A stretch of 64,000 nucleotides of DNA. Origin: Daedaleopsis sinensis (lineage: Eukaryota > Basidiomycota > Agaricomycetes > Polyporales > Polyporaceae). The notes under the pieces are model-generated. The model ran no database searches. It was not told the origin of the DNA and saw only the letters and a program-made list of their open reading frames with translations. This document shows positions 59,478 through 64,000 of this stretch, in pieces (position 1 is the stretch's first letter; every line of letters starts with the position of its first letter). The stretch lies in assembly GCA_033807695.1 (NCBI GenBank), contig CM066306.1:372001-436000 (forward strand), in the 5' to 3' direction. The position numbers were made by a program, and so were the translations under genes.

Positions 59478-62400
59478 TTATGGCGAGCAGAACGCACCTT
59501 GTAACCCGACATCGTTCCGATAGGCGACCACAGCCCACCTCTCACTGCGCATCCTCTCAACGCGGCTTTTGCTCAGGCGGAAACGAATCTCCTTCCGGTA
59601 CATCACATGCTCCTGGCTCGTCAGCACGAAGAATATCCCCGGAGTTAGCGACGACCGGCCCTCGAATATCTCCCGCATGCCCCTGATGACCTCGTCCGCC
59701 GACAGCTTGTCGGCGCGGAAGAAGAGCAGGTGCGTGACCGGGTGGTACTGGACGCCATAGAACCCCGGATCGGAGAGGAAGCGCTGTGTTGGGCGAACAG
59801 GTACCTCCCACACAACGATGTCCTCCGCATCGCGCGAGAAATCGGCAGGGAGGGCGGACGCAACAGGGAACGGGATCGCATAGTACGCCGTGGCGATGAT
59901 CGTCTCGAACTCGACAAGCCACGGGTCGGTGCGGACCGCGCGTGCGGGAACCCGTCGCGTGTACTCGCCTACGGGGATCGGATACTCGCCGGTGTATGGC
60001 ACGACGTCAGACAGCATCCGCCCGCTGAGAACTCGGGCGAGGAAGTCTGACAGCCAGTGGCCGGGGTAGCCGAACTGATGGAGGTACATGAGCAAGCCGA
60101 AGAACGCAACGAGGTTATGTGGGAGACGGGTATCACATGGAATAACCGGCTCGCTTCGTCCAGGGATGAATGTGTTGAAGAGCACACGCGTGAGCCAGGT
60201 CGTGACTTCTTCACGAGTCGCGAGCTCCGAGAGTGGACGCGGGAGAGATGGGGATGGACCGAGTAGGATGATTTCCATGACGGCATTTGAGTTGAGCAAA
60301 GTGCATCCGAGGTAACGCGGTATGTCCTTGATCTTTAATAGTGTGTATCTGTTGAGGCAGTGACGCACGTTAGACGGAGGCGTGAGTACTCTGGATGTGC
60401 AACATACGTGTGGAAGAACTCCTCATCGTCCCTCCAAGCAGACGTATTGAGGAGCGAGTTGCAGGCCACACCGGCGTATGAACGATCTTGCAGGTTAGGC
60501 GCGACATATAGGATGACGTTCAGCGGACCGTGAGTGTAATCGCTGGGACACTCCAAATGAGCGGAGCCAGATAATGACAACAAGAAGCTACACTCACGGG
60601 ACGTTACTCAACCATATTCTCGTGAACTTCCTCGGGAATCCCGCCGGACGTGTCCTATCATCCCCACACCGCATTTTCGCGAACTGCTCACAGATATCGC
60701 CAATCAGGAACTCGAGGGTGATCTTCCCATTAAGGCTCTTTAGTGCAGCGGCGGCCTGCTCAAAGAAGTAATTGCATACGTCCCAAGCTAGAACTCCCCC
60801 GGCACTCGACTTATGCTTGTCCAACGAGCGTCCTGAAGGTGTGCGGGCATCGCCGGACGACGTGTGAATCTGAACGTTAAACTGTTCAAATACGTTGATC
60901 GCCTCAAACAGATCCTGTTCACTCAGGTCTGGATAACCGTTCTCGTGGCGGTCGCAGTGAGGATCATCGAAGGAGCGGTCCTGCGCATATCATATTAGAC
61001 CGTCAGTGCCATAATGGCAAAATACACTCACAATCAGAGTAATGTTCGGCTGCCAGCTGCGCTCAATGTGTACATTGACCTATAGAAGCATTAAGTACAA
61101 CAGTCGCTCGATACAGCCATGGACTCACCTTCGCTAAGTCAGGTATCTCCATCTTGCGAGCGTTCTGCACTTGGACCCAAGCAATGTCAAAATCCGGATG
61201 ACGCAGCCGTAGCTCCTCAGGCGGTAGGAAGACCTTTGTCTGCGCATACCAGAGTCTCTCCTTGATGTGACGGTCATGCTGCGGCACTGGGCACGACACA
61301 ATTGTGTCTACAACCCGGTCAATATTTCTACGGACCTGCGCAACAGCCTCGTCCGGAGGAGTATTCGGTGCAACAAACCCCGCTTTGAGTATTTGGGCTC
61401 CAGACATGTTCAGGACGAATGCTTTCACTTTTTTACGCTCGTCAGCAAGACCGTCATTAAACAATGTCTTTCTCCCGGAAAGAACCGGCTCGCCGCGCTT
61501 CTGAGGGATGGTATGATGGGCGAGCATATCGCGTGTAGACCTCGTTGCGGTAATCCAGAACTCGAGCGCATCAACGATCGCAGGCAGAGATTCCAGGGAG
61601 ACATGCATCCATCGAGGGATATCTGGAGGATCTGACGTCAGACGTGCAGTTATGTCCCTGAACGACTCCTTTAGTCTACGATAATCATCATGAGCGATGA
61701 CTTGAAGAGAGGATTTAGTAAGTCGGGATGCTCACCGTTGATAGCAGTATGAAGGCATTACAGCACCACAGAACGCATACATGAGAGTCGCTTTGATCTC
61801 TGTTCGAACGGTCTCGTCGCTTGTGGCGTTCAGCTGGTGAAGGAGCATGAACATGCAAAGATCCCGTGCGATAGTCGCGTCGTGGATGTCGACCAAGGTC
61901 AAGTGTGCGTAGAAGTCGGCCAGCTTCGTGGCCGCCATGGTCTTATGTGCAGCTGACAAACCAAGCAAGGATCCTAACACATGGCGAGCTGTGCATAGCA
62001 AATTCAATGGGCATTTTGTTTACAAACTCCTCCCAGAGCTCGAACTGACCGTCTCCAACGCCTCCGAACAAAAATGCGATGTTTCGCAAGTCGCCAGAGG
62101 TGAGTTTTTCAATCTGCAAGGGGTGAGGGTATGGTTCTCCCCATCCCTTGGTGAGATCGATAATGTCGTCGTGCCCCATCTTCGTGATGTCGGTCAGATT
62201 CGCATGCGGGACTAGAAAATGCGACATACTGTATAAAACTCCTTCGTGTAGTCCCTGTCCGCGGAGGCTGGTTAGAAGCTTCCACAAACTGAAAGAATTT
62301 CGGAGACACCCACAAAGGCTTGCAAAACAGAGGGAGTCGAGACAGCCCAACGAGGCAGGACTCTCTTGTCGGAAAGGTTACCCATATCCAAACGTGTTGT

Positions 62401-62960
62401 CGCCCACTCCTCCCAGGCGCGCCGCACAGTCTCGTGCGACGCGTCATCGCCCACGTTACTTAGTGCAGCACTCCGAATATCATCGACGTCGGTTTCCAGG
62501 GTCTCGAGGTCGCCGATTTGAATAGTGGCGGCACGTACGAGTCCGTGGCACAACGCCTTCGCAAGACGTACGAACAGGCGAACGATAAGAGGGCCTACTT
62601 GAGCTTCCGCACCACCCTTCTTCACGCGTTTCCATGCGCGTACGATCGCTGATGCGCACCCTTTGTAATCACCGAGCTCGAAGAGAGCGGCACTGAGGTT
62701 TGACGGGTAGACAGGATCAATAGCATCGGTCTCTTCTGCTTGCATAGAGATCACAAGCAGTGATAGATGAGCGACTGGGTCAGATTTAGCTGCCATAGAG
62801 CTTTTACTTACCGCTGCGTAGAGTTCTGATGCTCTGGAAGGTGAAAGACTCAATAACTTCTACGTATGAAATGTGCGTGATGTTGTACATACCTCAAGCA
62901 AGCGCCTGCCTTGAACAGCTCGTTTCCTTGTTGTTTAAGTCTGGCGGCATCGCATACCAT
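59478..62960 (-). CDS. TPR and DUF4470 domain protein
   Basis: This is a large multi-exon gene. The first exon from ATG 62960 gives MVCDAARLKQQGNELFKAGA. Then comes IDPVYPSNLSAALFELGDYK, a TPR-like N-terminus. The DUF4470 domain follows: DIIDLTKGWGEPYPHPLQIE, LRNIAFLFGGVGDARHVLGS, and HLTLVDIHDATIARDLCMFM. The C-terminal half carries FPRKFTRIWLSNVPDYTHGP, GVACNSLLNTSAW, IPRYLGCTLLNSNAV, SLPRPLSELATREEVTTWLT and ends near 59478. About ten short introns are needed; I joined the key ones (for example GGVGD to ARHVL) by GT-AG sites. Fungal DUF4470 proteins sometimes carry MYND zinc fingers; none is seen here. The molecular function is unknown. The 3' end could instead splice at GTGCGT near 59,497 into a very short last exon. 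Confidence 0.75.
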
Positions 62961-63255
62961 ATCTTACGGTGAGAAAGGCTGATACGAAATCGATGATGAG
63001 GGTTGCAATCAGAGGTGTGTTGGTAGCCTTCTATCCAAACTATATCTACCAAGCGCCGAGATCACAATCTCGTATGGAGGGTTATTTCTGGCAAAGGGTC
63101 TAGAACGTGCGCGTGAGTCCTCGAGTCGGACACGTTCGCGAACGATACCATTAGGTAGATGCTGAAAGGTGAGTCGATAAGTAGGTCGTCCAGGTGGACA
63201 AAACGCCGTGTCTGCGCGCTGTGCAAGAGGAGGCAGCCATAGAGGCCATCTCGGG

Positions 63256-64000
63256 TTAGGGAACGGTCGCTGTATCTTGTAGCCTCAGTACTAGTGTGTA
63301 GATCTCGCGTATCGGAAGATATCCACCTGGAACTACGTTCAGAGGGTGTCGCGCTCCTTCAGCGATTGTAAACGAGCGAGGTAAGACTCGAAGGCGCATG
63401 TCGAGGTTCACATATTGATCCGCCTGAGATTTGTACGCGGAGAGTTGAAAAAGTGTGGGCAAAACTATGGCGGAGGGAGTGCCTTGTAATATGTTGTACT
63501 CAGATGGAGAAGGGATAATGCGAAGGGACAGCGGTGAGGTCCGGGCAATGAGACGTACTGTGAATTTAGACGATAGTTTTCAAGCATGTTTAGCATCTGT
63601 TGACCCCAACGAAGGCAAAGAGCTCTTCATGAGATAGAAAGTTAGGTGCTGATAGCCATATCTCTGGTAGCTTGAATGCCGAGCTGTGAACCGTAGACAT
63701 GAACAGTAAAAATCAATCCCGTCCGTTGGGGGACTGATTGAAACGTGTGCTGTGAACGTGTGGATCATTATAATCAGTTGTTTTCCAGCCGAATCGGTCG
63801 AGACTCACCAAATATACGTCTGCAGCGCCGTCCTGGTGTGACTCAGGAAAGTGAGAGTTAGTAAATGAGCATTGAGGGAGGTCCTGCCAAGTAGCGTGGC
63901 GAGCCGCGACGGAGTCTGAAAATAGATACGGCATCGCCACAGCGCCTTTCCAAGCGGCTCGGAGCCCGCCTTCAACCTTGTCCTTTTCAAGCCCGCGCGA
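63256..64000 (-). CDS. unidentified gene, partial at right edge
   Basis: The minus strand looks coding from the window edge. GGLRAAWKGAVAMPYLFSDS, then ATWQDLPQCSFTNSHFPESH and GAADVYL end at a donor near 63,818. Downstream segments read TVRLIARTSPLSLRIIPSPS, IVLPTLFQLSAYKSQADQYV, LDMRLRVLPRSFTIAEGARH and PGGYLPIREIYTLVLRLQDT, ending in ATVP at a TAA/TGA-type stop at 63256-63258. At least one intron lies between. The 5' part is outside the window. No family is recognised. Confidence 0.5.

Overview
The window looks like nuclear DNA of a white-rot agaricomycete, probably of the Polyporales. The genes are dense, with many short GT-AG introns (about 50-70 nt), and include two class II fungal heme peroxidases, fungus-specific DUF6533 and DUF4470-type genes, and a Tad-like LINE. 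This is read from gene content only; no database search was possible.

Layout. 1-9.5 kb: a 278-bp MITE, then two tandem, ten-intron ligninolytic-type peroxidase genes on the minus strand that were duplicated with their promoters. 9.5-15 kb: a weak coding remnant, a plant-type O-methyltransferase (minus) and a four-unit polyubiquitin gene (minus). 15-23.5 kb: mostly sparse sequence with two gene relics (an agaricomycete 'GDVG' family fragment and a short-chain dehydrogenase with two stop codons), an intact J-domain-like coiled-coil gene, and two tandem small secreted cysteine-rich genes.

23.78-39.08 kb: the most unusual part. A LINE on the minus strand (ORF1 with zinc knuckle; ORF2 with endonuclease, reverse transcriptase and RNase H) ends in a poly(A) tract. 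The 15-nt sequence beside that tract recurs, not near the 5' end of LINE ORF1, but 7 kb further upstream at 39,076. The apparent insertion is therefore about 15.3 kb. Its extra 7 kb holds an ASCH-domain ORF and a basic/acidic ORF on the LINE's sense strand, and an intron-containing gene of unknown family on the opposite strand. The LINE ORFs appear to carry two spliceable sense-strand introns and one in-frame stop codon.

40.3-64 kb: ordinary genes. They are a cytochrome P450, a thaumatin-like protein, an MFS sugar transporter, an FLVCR-like MFS transporter, a DCAF7-like WD40 protein, a DUF6533 membrane protein, a large TPR/DUF4470 protein, and a partial gene running off the right edge. Peroxidases, P450, O-methyltransferase and sugar transporter fit a wood-decay lifestyle, but nothing shows that they form one co-regulated cluster.
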